This document shows, one piece after another, positions 7,652 to 14,704 of a stretch of DNA of 14,704 nucleotides; position 1 is the first letter of the stretch, and each line of letters opens with the position of its first letter. This DNA comes from CAUZWH01 sp965224275 (GTDB taxonomy: Bacteria; Pseudomonadota; Alphaproteobacteria; SHVV01). The notes under the pieces are model-generated. The model saw nothing but the letters and a program-made list of their open reading frames with translations. It was not told the origin of the DNA and ran no database searches. Made by a program: the position numbers and the translations under genes. Location: NCBI GenBank assembly GCA_965224275.1, contig CBDCYR010000004.1:1-14704 (forward strand). The letters are read 5' to 3'.

Positions 7652-8072
7652 TTTCATCACTGTGGTCGAATGTGGCTGGAACCCTGGGAAATCCCGGCTA
7701 CGCCTCTGCCACCTCGCCCGGCTAATTTCGGCGTGGTGGGAAAATCTGTCGGAGGTAAATTACGCCGGGTAGCTGGTCTGCACGCTGACGCGCGACCTCA
7801 CGACGTCCACCTCCGCGAGGTGGTGCGATGCTAGGTCGTGATCTAGTCATCTTGGATCGGGAGAACAGAGATGCTTGTGAAGACCCATGAGTGCGGCTTG
7901 GGAGCACGGCGATGTCTCGCCGCTGCTACGGGATTCGTGTTAACCATAAATTAAACAAGATCGTATCAACTCGGCAGCGCTCGCGAACCGCAGCCGATTT
8001 GTTTTGCGTAGCGCGAATTTAAATAAGCGATCCCAAGTCGCAGACGGGCGCCGTTAACAAGGGAACGATCCG
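7652..8072. other. Divergent control region between fliK and the Sel1 gene
   Basis: No credible gene was seen. It holds a CtrA box (7940-7954), a 7-bp hairpin CCACCTC-CGC-GAGGTGG (7807-7823) nested within CACGAC/GTCGTG arms (7799-7839), and AT-rich sequence near 8018-8030 that could include a -10 element for the downstream gene. It separates minus-strand fliK from the plus-strand Sel1 gene. Confidence 0.65.
7940..7954 (+). promoter_or_regulatory. Perfect CtrA binding box
   Basis: TTAACCATAAATTAA is an exact TTAA-N7-TTAA match, and its first eight bases equal the TTAACCAT half-site preference. It lies about 120 bp before the Sel1 gene and 290 bp before the fliK promoter. With SciP encoded 4 kb away, CtrA control is plausible. 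Which gene it controls is not shown by the sequence. Confidence 0.75.
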
Positions 8073-8804
8073 ATGGCAGCAGAAATGGCAAAATTTGAAG
8101 CCGGTGCAGAAGCCTTTCAGCAACGCAATTTTCATAAGGCGATTGATGAATGGAGCGGCGCGGCCCAGGAAGGCGACACCGAAGCGCTCTACAATCTAGG
8201 TTTGATCTACGCCAACGGCCATGGGGTGGACCAGGACTTCGACAAAGCCTTCGACAACATCAGCAAAGCGGCTGACGACGGCCACACCGAAGCCCAATAT
8301 AGTGTTGGCGTTCTCCACCACATGGGATTTGGCACCGACGAGGATCCGGCCGAAGCTGCCTATTGGTACACAAAAGCGTCCGAAAAGGGCAACGCCCAGG
8401 CCCAGTGCAATCTCGCCGGACTCTATGAGATCGGTTCCGGTGTTACCCGCGACTACCTGAAGGCGGTGGATTTGTACTCCAAGGCCGCAGCCCAGGGATT
8501 CTCGGTCGCTATCTTTAATCTCGCCGTTATGTGCGAAAACGGCACCGGTGTTGAGCGCGACTATGAACACGCGGCACAGTTGTACGACGCGGCCGCATCC
8601 GCCGGGCTCGCGGCCGCCCAATACAATCTTGGCGTCCTGCACGCTCAAGGTCTCGGCGTTGAGGCCGATCTCGACAAAGCCAAGGAACTCTTCACCGCGG
8701 CAGCGGCGCAGGGCCACAAGCAGGCCGGCGAAAATTTAGAGCATGTGGCGCAGGCCGAAGCGGCAGCCGCTGAGGAAACGGCGAAGGCTGCTGCGGCCAA
8801 TTAA
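8073..8804 (+). CDS. Sel1-repeat (TPR-like) protein
   Basis: A 243-residue soluble protein with no signal peptide or membrane helix. After an N-terminal half-repeat (FQQRNFHKAIDEWSGAAQEG) there are five 36-residue Sel1 repeats, from about residue 36 to 216. Each has the A-x-x-x-L-G-x-x-Y/H...G-x-G-V...D-x-x-K-A pattern, for example EALYNLGLIYANGHGV. The C-terminus is Ala/Glu-rich helix. Sel1 solenoids are protein-protein scaffolds; in alphaproteobacteria some act in polarity or signalling, but nothing here fixes a partner. The start at 8073 has AAGGGA 8 nt upstream; ATG 8085 is an alternative. The gene stands alone, with a CtrA box upstream and a strong terminator downstream, in the middle of flagellar genes. 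The repeat family is certain; the function is unknown. Confidence 0.9.
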   Translation: MAAEMAKFEAGAEAFQQRNFHKAIDEWSGAAQEGDTEALYNLGLIYANGHGVDQDFDKAFDNISKAADDGHTEAQYSVGVLHHMGFGTDEDPAEAAYWYTKASEKGNAQAQCNLAGLYEIGSGVTRDYLKAVDLYSKAAAQGFSVAIFNLAVMCENGTGVERDYEHAAQLYDAAASAGLAAAQYNLGVLHAQGLGVEADLDKAKELFTAAAAQGHKQAGENLEHVAQAEAAAAEETAKAAAAN

Positions 8805-8829
8805 CAGCACCTAAGTTCGTCGGAATATT

Positions 8830-8856
8830 GGGGCGCCCGGAGCGCCCCCTTTTTTT
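8830..8856 (+). terminator. Rho-independent terminator after the Sel1 gene
   Basis: GGGGCGC-CCGGA-GCGCCCC forms a 7-bp G/C stem with a 5-nt loop, followed by a run of seven T. It starts 26 bp after the stop codon. Confidence 0.93.
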
Positions 8857-9163
8857 GCCTCGACGCCAGGCCCCCGGTTGCCGGACCATGACATCCGCAC
8901 CGCGCCCCATTCCCCAGTTGGCCTCGGAGTTGCACCTTAACGGCTCACTAGGTCCGCAAAACGTTGGTGGGAAACGCGGTGCGTTTAGAGAAATATCAGG
9001 AAAAAGAACGGTTTAGGGATGCTCTGTCATCCCTGTCGGGTGGCTATGGCGCGGTTGCATCCGGCGTCGGCAAGTTGTGCCGCGACGGCAACGATTACCG
9101 GTGCCGAGGCCGCAACGGCGTATGCAAGCCGGCCCTGCCTCACGGCCGGTGGGAGACAAATCG
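8857..9163 (+). other. flgK leader region
   Basis: It contains the sigma-54 promoter at 8919-8933 and, downstream, a 7-bp hairpin AGGGATG-CTCTGT-CATCCCT (9015-9034). A 53-codon frame from about 9019 overlaps the flgK start but has no recognisable family and no good support. If the promoter is right, flgK has a leader of roughly 220 nt. Confidence 0.55.
8919..8933 (+). promoter_or_regulatory. Sigma-54 (-24/-12) promoter for flgK
   Basis: TGGCCTCGGAGTTGC has the TGGC and TTGC blocks at exact GG-N10-GC spacing, with two mismatches in the -24 tail. It is the only such match found between the Sel1 terminator and flgK. Confidence 0.6.
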
Positions 9164-10402
9164 ATGACGACCCTTGATTCCATCCTACGTATCGGCATTT
9201 CGGGTCTGAACACCGCCCAGTCGGTTCTGACCACGACGTCGACGAATATCGCCAACGTGAATACACCAAACTATTCGCGTCGGATCGTGCAGCTGGAGTC
9301 CCAGGTCGCCGGCACCAACGCGGCCGGTGTTCGAGTTGCTGAGATCCGGCGCGTCGTTGATCTATTTCTTGAAAAAGAGCTGCGATCGGCAACGTCTGAT
9401 ACCGCCCGCTACGAAGCGATGTCATCCTTGCACGAGCGGCTGCAGGCATTGCTCGGTCGGCCCGACGAGAACATTACGTTTACGGGCAAACTCGACACCG
9501 TCTTCGACACCCTGGCCGAACTCCCGTTGGACCCGGACTCCGATGTGCGTCGGCTTGGGTTGGTTCAGGACCTGCAGGATTTTGGGATTGAGGTTGCGCG
9601 TATCGCGGATCAGATTCAGGACCTGCGCAAGGAAGCCGACCGTCAGGTTAGCAATGCCGTTGAAGCGATCAACGACTCCATTGAACGGGTCTTTACGCTC
9701 AATCCCAAGATTGCCAGAGAAGAAGCGCTCGGCCGCGACGCAGCCGCCCTGGTTGAGCAACGCGCGCAAGCGGTCGCCAAACTATCCGAGCTTATCGATA
9801 TCAATGTGCCGGTCACGAGTAGCGGTCAATTCCAGATCACAACCTCAACCGGCGTTATCCTGCTCGACGCGATCCAACGAAAGCTGATTTACAGCCCCAC
9901 GGGGACCGTGACCTCGAATACGACATTCCCCGAAATCACCGTAAACAAAATTGATCGCACGACCGGTATTTTTCCCCCACCGGTAGCTCGCTCGACCGCA
10001 ATATCGCATCGGGAAAACTGCGCGGCCTTATCGACATGCGCAATTCCGAGCTTGTTGATCTGTCGATCGAACTCGGTGAATTCGCAGGTGGGGTCACCGA
10101 CGAGCTCAACCGGGTCCATAACGACAACTCCGCAGTACCGGCGCCCAACAATTTTACCGGCCGCAACACCGGCTTGCTCGCCACCGATCTGCACGGCTTT
10201 ACCGGTCAAGTAAGCTTCGTCATCGTTGACAGCAATCAGATCCTCAATCCCGGTACGGCAGGACACAGGATCGACATCGATTTCGACGCGGCAACGATCA
10301 CCACCGATGGCGGCGCCCCGGCGGCTCTTACGGATGGCACGATGGGCGGACTGGTCGGCGACGTTAATACCGCGTTGGGTGTCGACGGTACCTTCAGCCT
10401 AA

Positions 10403-11334
10403 GAGGCCAACCCGAAACTAGTTGAGTGATTTCAGTCGGTTGTGGCTTACTCGGTTGTGTCAAAGCAAACGAGGAGGCACAACATGTGGACCGAAATCAC
10501 TCGCCCGAATTATGAGCGCCGTGGCGGGCGCTACGCAAGCGACCTGACGGATCGAGAGTGGGCGTTGATCGCGCCGCTCATGCCGCCGCGCAAGAAGATC
10601 GGCCGGCCGAGGACGACGGACCTGCGCCATGTCATGGATGCGGTCATGTACATGGCCTCGACGGGCTGCCAGTGGGCGATGTTGCCGAACGACTTCCCTC
10701 CGCCTTCCACGGTCCAGCGCTATTTCTACGACTGGCGCTCCAACGGCCTGCTGGAGAGCATCAACCATCACCTGGTCATGGCGGCCCGGGAGCTGGAAGG
10801 ACGCGAGGCCGGCCCGAGCGCCGGGGTGATCGACAGCCAGAGCGTGAAAACCACGGAAAGCGGTGGTGTTCGGGGCTATGACGCGGGCAAGAAGATCAAG
10901 GGCCGCAAGCGTCACATCGTCACCGATACACTCGGCCTGCTGGTCGGCCTGATCGTGCACGCAGCCGATATCCAGGACCGCGACGGCGCGCCCGAGGTCC
11001 TCAAATCGATCCGTCATCGCTTCCCCCGGCTGCGTCACCTCTTCGCCGACGCCGCCTACGCGGGACCGAAACTCGAGGGCGCCCTTGAGGACATCGGCCG
11101 CTGGAAGCTCGAGATCATCAAGCGCTCAGACACCGCCCAGGGCTTCGAGCTCCTGCCCAGACGATGGGTCGTCGAGAGGACCTTCGCCTGGCTCAACCGA
11201 TGCCGTCGACTGGCCAAGGATTGGGAGAAATCAATCGCCTCCGCACAGGCATGGATTCTTGTCGCCAACATCCGACTCCTCACAAGGCGGCTCGCAAGGT
11301 ACTGTTATCAAACATAGAGTTTCGAGTCGGACTC
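10403..11334 (+). mobile_element. IS5-family insertion sequence (TNA target type), complete, 932 bp
   Basis: The ends are imperfect 17-bp inverted repeats: left GAGGCCAACCCGAAACT (10403-10419), right end in reverse complement GAGTCCGACTCGAAACT (11318-11334), 14 of 17 identical. Both flanks carry TAA (10400-10402 and 11335-11337), a 3-bp target duplication fitting the TNA type seen in the IS1031/IS427 subgroups. Removing the element and one TAA rejoins flgK in frame as TFSL-STAGAITFDA. Length and ends suit the IS1031-like subgroup. Confidence 0.93.
10484..11317 (+). CDS. IS5-family transposase
   Basis: A 277-residue DDE transposase. The start at 10484 (MWTEITRPNYERRGG) is preferred over an upstream in-frame start because GAGGAGG lies 7 nt upstream. 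The N-terminus has the family DUF4096-like segment DLTDREWALIAPLMPP. Catalytic motifs are visible: GVIDSQSVKTTE (first D), LRHLFADAAYAGPKLEG (second D) and RRWVVERTFAWLNRCRRLAKD (E in the Y/R-x3-E-R region). The stop codon abuts the right inverted repeat. There is a single frame with no internal stop, so no programmed frameshift is needed. It appears intact and potentially active. A long antisense frame across it is a codon-usage shadow. Confidence 0.96.
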   Translation: MWTEITRPNYERRGGRYASDLTDREWALIAPLMPPRKKIGRPRTTDLRHVMDAVMYMASTGCQWAMLPNDFPPPSTVQRYFYDWRSNGLLESINHHLVMAARELEGREAGPSAGVIDSQSVKTTESGGVRGYDAGKKIKGRKRHIVTDTLGLLVGLIVHAADIQDRDGAPEVLKSIRHRFPRLRHLFADAAYAGPKLEGALEDIGRWKLEIIKRSDTAQGFELLPRRWVVERTFAWLNRCRRLAKDWEKSIASAQAWILVANIRLLTRRLARYCYQT

Positions 11335-12150
11335 TAAGTACGGCCGGTGCCATCACCTTCGACGCGACAACGGCGGGTGAAGGCGTGGTCATCGTTCAAG
11401 GCACCACACCGAGCGATCGCGGCGGTCGCGGCTTCTCACACTTCTTCGGCATGAACGATTTGCTGCAGTCGCTGGTCGAACCTCATTTTGATACCGGCTT
11501 CGCGACCACCAGCGCCCACGGATTCGGCGTGACCGGGATTACCACAATCCAGTTGCGCGGGCCCAATAGCGAAAACGCGGTTTCGTTCACTCTCGACTTT
11601 TCAACGGTTGGCGGCACCGCCTTCAGTGACGTATTGACGTCCCTCAATACGGGCTTCGCCGGTTTTGGTACATGGGCGCTCGATGCCAACGGCGCCCTTA
11701 CATTCACCCCGGTCGCAGGTCTTGACGGTTTCTCCCTCAATGTCACCTCTGACACCACAACCCATGGCGCCACGACCGTGCAGTTTTCGCAACTGTTCGG
11801 GATCGGCAATCGCTACCGAGCCGATTCCGCTCGGGACGTCGATGTCCTCAGTAGCATCAAGGCAAACACATCCTTGATGGCGCTGGCTGATATCGATCTG
11901 ACTGCCGGCGCTACGATCCCAGCCCTCACCCAAGCCGACGGGCGCGGTGCCCTGGCCTTGTTCAATGTGTCGGACACCGCGATCTCGTTCACTGCCGCCG
12001 GGGATCTAGGCGCCATCAACGGGACGGTGAGCGACTATGGCAATTCGGTATTGTCGCAGTTCGCGATCAAAGCCGATATCGCGAACACACTGGCGCAAGA
12101 TCTGGGCCTGCTGCAGAACAATCTCACGGAAAAGTTGGGGATTTATACGC

Positions 12151-12315
12151 CTAACTAGCCGTAGCCACCGTTCGCTTCCGCACAATGCGGAGCTTCGGAT
12201 CGGGCTTCTTCACAGCGGAGAATACGGCCCTGGCGATCTTCTCAGGCGATGCGCCCAACTTCGGGATCGGCTTCGATGGACGCCCTCGGGGTTTGGGCTT
12301 CTTTTCCGCGTTCAT
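12151..12315 (-). CDS. Small basic AT-hook-like protein coupled to hsdS
   Basis: A 54-residue protein starting MNAEKKPKPRGRPSKPIPKL and continuing GASPEKIARAVFSAVKKPDP. Its ATG overlaps the hsdS stop in an ATGA arrangement, with AGGAG 8 nt upstream (inside the last hsdS codons), which argues for a real, translationally coupled gene. The N-terminal P-R-G-R-P-S-K-P core matches an AT-hook, a minor-groove AT-rich DNA binder. The central SPEKIARAVFSAV segment is a likely helix, and the C-terminus is Lys/Arg-rich. I recall similar small proteins annotated as hypothetical near DNA methylase genes, but I cannot name a family. Its last 8 bp overlap the end of the truncated flgK on the other strand. 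Function is unknown; a role in the R-M module is inference. Confidence 0.75.
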   Translation of the reverse strand: MNAEKKPKPRGRPSKPIPKLGASPEKIARAVFSAVKKPDPKLRIVRKRTVATAS

Positions 12316-13277
12316 ACGTTCTTCTCCTGTAGGCTTCCGCTATAGGGCAGCGATCCCATCAATCGCTCCATGAAATCCCAGTCTGGATTACCAGAATCGG
12401 TTACAGGAAGCCGTATATTAGATTCAGCCATCCTCTCAAGATGCCATTTGCGACCATAGTTGAAACGATACTTTTCCCGCCGAATCAAAGTGCACAGAAA
12501 AAGCGCGATCAATGGAGTCATGATAAAGCGCGGGTATAAAACATTGACATCATCTAATGCCCAATACGGCGCAGGCTGGTAATAGGCTTCCGCAACAGAG
12601 CCATCATAGTTTACTGAAATCGTATTGCCTTCATGGATCGGTTCAACATCTACGAACTGTCGATATCCGTTGTTGGAGTCAATTGCTCCAACGAATGGTG
12701 TGGAGCCCGCCTTCATATTGGCCTTTGTCAGACGGCGACCCTTCTTGATTTCAAAAATATCAATGAGTCGGACATTTTTCCAGAGACACTCATTCAACGA
12801 CACTTCGCAACTATCTACGCAATTTTTTTCAGGCACTTCCACGGCAATATCACTAACCCATTCAGGAATATGATCAAAGTCGGGTACTAAAATATCGTCA
12901 AATGTCTTGTTCGCCTCTCGGCCATGAGAGGAATATCTAAACCTGTTTCTTGATATAGCTAAACAGTAAAAAACCTTTTAATTGAATGTCATGTCTGATG
13001 ATTTCGGCGAGAGAACCTTGATGTTCTGTGCCGTATAAAATGCCTCTGGTTGGACGAATGCGGACAGTAAGTATGTCCCGCCTAGCGTTACAGTGATTAG
13101 TCCTGCTGCATAAGGCTCTACTTCAGGAATCTGCTCAACTCTCACGCCCACCCCCAAATCCGAAGACGATCGGGAAACAAAATGTATACCGTTAGGGATC
13201 TCCGTCATTTTGTTCTTGTCGAATTTATTTCCATACTCGACGCCAAACAATTGACCTATTTTGACCAAGTCACGCAT
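12312..13277 (-). pseudogene. hsdS: R-M specificity subunit (HsdS/BcgIB-like) with an in-frame stop
   Basis: The gene would encode 321 codons' worth of DNA-recognition subunit, with a TAA at codon 100 (12978-12980). Reading through it in the same frame is seamless: MTFN-stop-KVFYCLAISRNRFRYSS, then HGREANKTFDDILVPDFDHI. Two tandem half-repeats are seen. Half 1 begins VKIGQLFGVEYGNKFDKNKM and carries ITVTLGGTYLL and FRYSSHGREANKT. Half 2 begins VRLIDIFEIKKGRRLTKANM and carries EGNTISVNYDGSVAEAYYQP and RFNYGRKWHLERM. Each is a target-recognition domain plus helix. Total length is close to BcgIB (about 340 residues) rather than a classical type I HsdS of 400 or more. The start overlaps the methylase stop by 8 bp (ATGCGTGA) with AGGTG upstream. 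The stop probably inactivates it. Confidence 0.9.
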
Positions 13278-14703
13278 ATTTCACCTGAAACGCAACATAC
13301 TCCCGCAATGCCCGCTCAAAATCTTCCTTCCGAATTGTCGAATAGTCCGTCTCCATATAGGCTTCGGCACACCATTCGTCTGTGGCAGTTACTGCTCGCA
13401 AAACACTATGACCAGGTTCACTCTCACGATTTACAAAAGAATTTATCCAGCGTCCCTTAATCGCGTTCCATTGTCCTTGGTCCACTCTGCCGATGTGCTT
13501 AGTTTTTCTGAACCTATCATCCTTGAAATAACCGAAAAACACCTTGTAGTCTATTGGATGTGGATGGTGTGCCTGGAAGACCATGATGCAGGTTATGACC
13601 CCGACCGGGTGAAAGAGGTCGTTAGGCATCGAGAATACGCCCAGCAATTGGTGCTGGGCGAGCAACCGTTCACGGATATGCACTGCTGCCTTTCCCGTAG
13701 AGGTAGCGCAACTCATCTGTACAATGGCGGCGCAGCGCCCCCCCGCCTGCAAGCATGACAACGCTCCTTCGATGAATTCTAACTGTCCGTCCTCACCAAC
13801 GTCATATGGAGGATTCAAGAACGCCACAGTCGGTTTCAGCGCCTTCACGATCTCGACGTTATCAGGGGAGAAGGAGTCCCCCTGATAAATGTGAGCCTTT
13901 CCGTCCCCGCTCATCATCATGTTTGAGCATGCATAGGTGAACATATCGGTACGCTTTTCCATGCCCACTATCTGGTTTCGCTTTATATAGACTATCTTCT
14001 CCGCGTCATTCCCAGCCAGCCTCGCCATTCGCTTCATCGAGGAAATCAAAAAACCTCCGCTCCCACAACAGCTATCATAGACGACATCGTTTACATTCAG
14101 ATTAACGACATCGCCCACGAACTCCGTAATGTGCTGTGGCGTAAGAACCAATCCGGTCTTCTTGTCCGTCCCCGCATACCGTATGAACTCTCGATAAAAT
14201 CGACCCAATACGTCGTATCCCCGGTCACCTAGCGCGAACAATGGCAAAATAGACTGTTCCAGCCGGACGGTCAGGTCTCGCAAAACGTAGTTAGGTTCCT
14301 CATCGGCAGACCTCTTCTTCTTAATCTTCGCCGTTTTCGCTATGGAATAGTTTTTAATTTTCTCATACTCACCCATCATGGAATGAGTCCGCTCTGTGTC
14401 GATGTCGTTGTCCTCAAGCACATTACCAATAGCTGTCATGATAGCTCTGGCGACCCGCTGCGGCATCGCGTTCAACTGCTTGGTAGCCGCGGTCGTCTTG
14501 TACGCACTCTTGAAGGTTTGGTTATGGAGAGCGAGCAAAAGAGCACTTACAAGTGTGCACCTTTCGTATTCGACAATGGAGTACGCATTGAGTTCATCAT
14601 TTAGATCAATCGCGGTTTTTGTTATTTCCGTGCTTTCTATGCGCTGTGCCTGCGCAATTCCGCGAAATATCTCGATGTACGAGAAGATGCCTAATAGCTT
14701 TCC
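13270..14703 (-). CDS. hsdM: N-6 adenine DNA methyltransferase subunit, 5' part outside the window
   Basis: The frame is open to the right edge, giving 477 visible codons without a start. It is an amino-methyltransferase of the HsdM / N6_Mtase family. Motif I is DSCCGSGGFLI (about 210-220 of the visible part), motif IV is NPPY (about 297-300), and MVFQAHHPHP and WCAEAYMETDY are conserved blocks of this branch. Motif I has Ser-Cys where type I enzymes usually have Pro-Ala or similar. N-terminal to motif I are the family helices (GYDVLGRFYREFIRY and GLVLTPQHITEF). Enzymes of this branch often carry a nuclease domain at the N-terminus, as BcgIA does; that part would be outside the window, so restriction activity cannot be judged. 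It overlaps hsdS by 8 bp, and its base composition is visibly more AT-rich than the flagellar genes. Confidence 0.9.
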   Translation of the reverse strand, partial: GKLLGIFSYIEIFRGIAQAQRIESTEITKTAIDLNDELNAYSIVEYERCTLVSALLLALHNQTFKSAYKTTAATKQLNAMPQRVARAIMTAIGNVLEDNDIDTERTHSMMGEYEKIKNYSIAKTAKIKKKRSADEEPNYVLRDLTVRLEQSILPLFALGDRGYDVLGRFYREFIRYAGTDKKTGLVLTPQHITEFVGDVVNLNVNDVVYDSCCGSGGFLISSMKRMARLAGNDAEKIVYIKRNQIVGMEKRTDMFTYACSNMMMSGDGKAHIYQGDSFSPDNVEIVKALKPTVAFLNPPYDVGEDGQLEFIEGALSCLQAGGRCAAIVQMSCATSTGKAAVHIRERLLAQHQLLGVFSMPNDLFHPVGVITCIMVFQAHHPHPIDYKVFFGYFKDDRFRKTKHIGRVDQGQWNAIKGRWINSFVNRESEPGHSVLRAVTATDEWCAEAYMETDYSTIRKEDFERALREYVAFQVKYA

Positions 14704-14704
14704 A

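Larger units (their letters stand above)
9164..12158 (+). pseudogene. flgK: flgK (hook-filament junction protein), frameshifted, IS-interrupted and 3'-truncated
   Basis: FlgK (HAP1) joins hook to filament. The start at ATG 9164 (GGGAG 8 nt upstream) gives the classic D0 motif ILRIGISGLNTAQSVLTTTS, then NIANVNTPNYSRR. Three lesions are visible. (1) At T5C5 (9969-9978) the frame slips: upstream coding ends in IFPPP, while downstream coding resumes one frame away as SPTGSSLDRNIASGKLRGL; adding one base restores it. (2) A 932-bp IS5-family element splits codon AGT at 10402/11338. (3) The protein stops at LTEKLGIYTPN, so the C-terminal D0 helix that normally follows (roughly 60-70 residues) is missing, and the R-M module begins at once. 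Reconstructed length is about 686 residues. A functional FlgK needs both D0 halves, so this copy should be dead. Confidence 0.92.

Noticed and set aside
9019..9178. 53-codon frame overlapping the flgK start (MLCHPCRVAMARLHPAS...)
   Set aside because: It has no recognisable domain and no clear ribosome-binding site; it overlaps a hairpin and the flgK start. It could be a leader peptide, but nothing supports that.
10460..11038. 192-residue antisense frame across the transposase
   Set aside because: It is a shadow of a GC-rich coding strand; the plus-strand transposase has all catalytic motifs.

Overview
The window looks like an alphaproteobacterial chromosome, probably Rhodospirillales-like or a relative. 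The evidence is a high-GC flagellar cluster with the alphaproteobacterial order fliK-flgD-flgE / sciP / fliF-fliH-fliN, a SciP (DUF1153) regulator, a perfect CtrA box, and sigma-54 type -24/-12 promoters in front of late flagellar genes. No RNA gene or CRISPR array was seen.

Layout. 1-3003, minus strand: the 5' end of a probable fliN, then fliH, then fliF, which is broken by one frameshift. fliG, expected between fliF and fliH, is not there; the gap holds a 12-bp tandem repeat. 3004-3370: a hairpin-rich intergenic region with a three-copy 56-bp palindromic repeat. 3371-3703, minus: sciP. 3779-7595, minus: fliK, flgD and flgE, probably one transcript from a sigma-54 promoter at 7637-7651. 7596-8072: control region with a CtrA box. 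8073-8804, plus: a Sel1-repeat protein followed by a strong terminator. 9164-12158, plus: flgK, damaged three ways: a homopolymer frameshift, a 932-bp IS5-family insertion flanked by a TAA duplication, and loss of the C-terminal end. 12151-14704, minus: a lower-GC restriction-modification module with a methylase open at the window edge, a specificity subunit carrying an in-frame stop, and a 54-residue basic protein whose start overlaps the hsdS stop.

How it fits together. FliF (MS ring), FliH and FliN (export and C-ring), FlgD/FlgE/FliK (hook cap, hook, length control) and FlgK (hook-filament junction) are parts of one machine. SciP, the CtrA box and the sigma-54 sites suggest cell-cycle control of the Caulobacter type. 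Breaks in fliF and flgK plus the absent fliG suggest the flagellar system is decaying, or in part that the assembly has indel errors. The IS element and the R-M module mark flgK as the edge of a recently remodelled region.

The most interesting points are the triply broken flgK at an R-M island boundary, the BcgI-like R-M pair with a coupled AT-hook-like small protein, the single nonsense codon in hsdS, and the regulatory sites that could be placed exactly.
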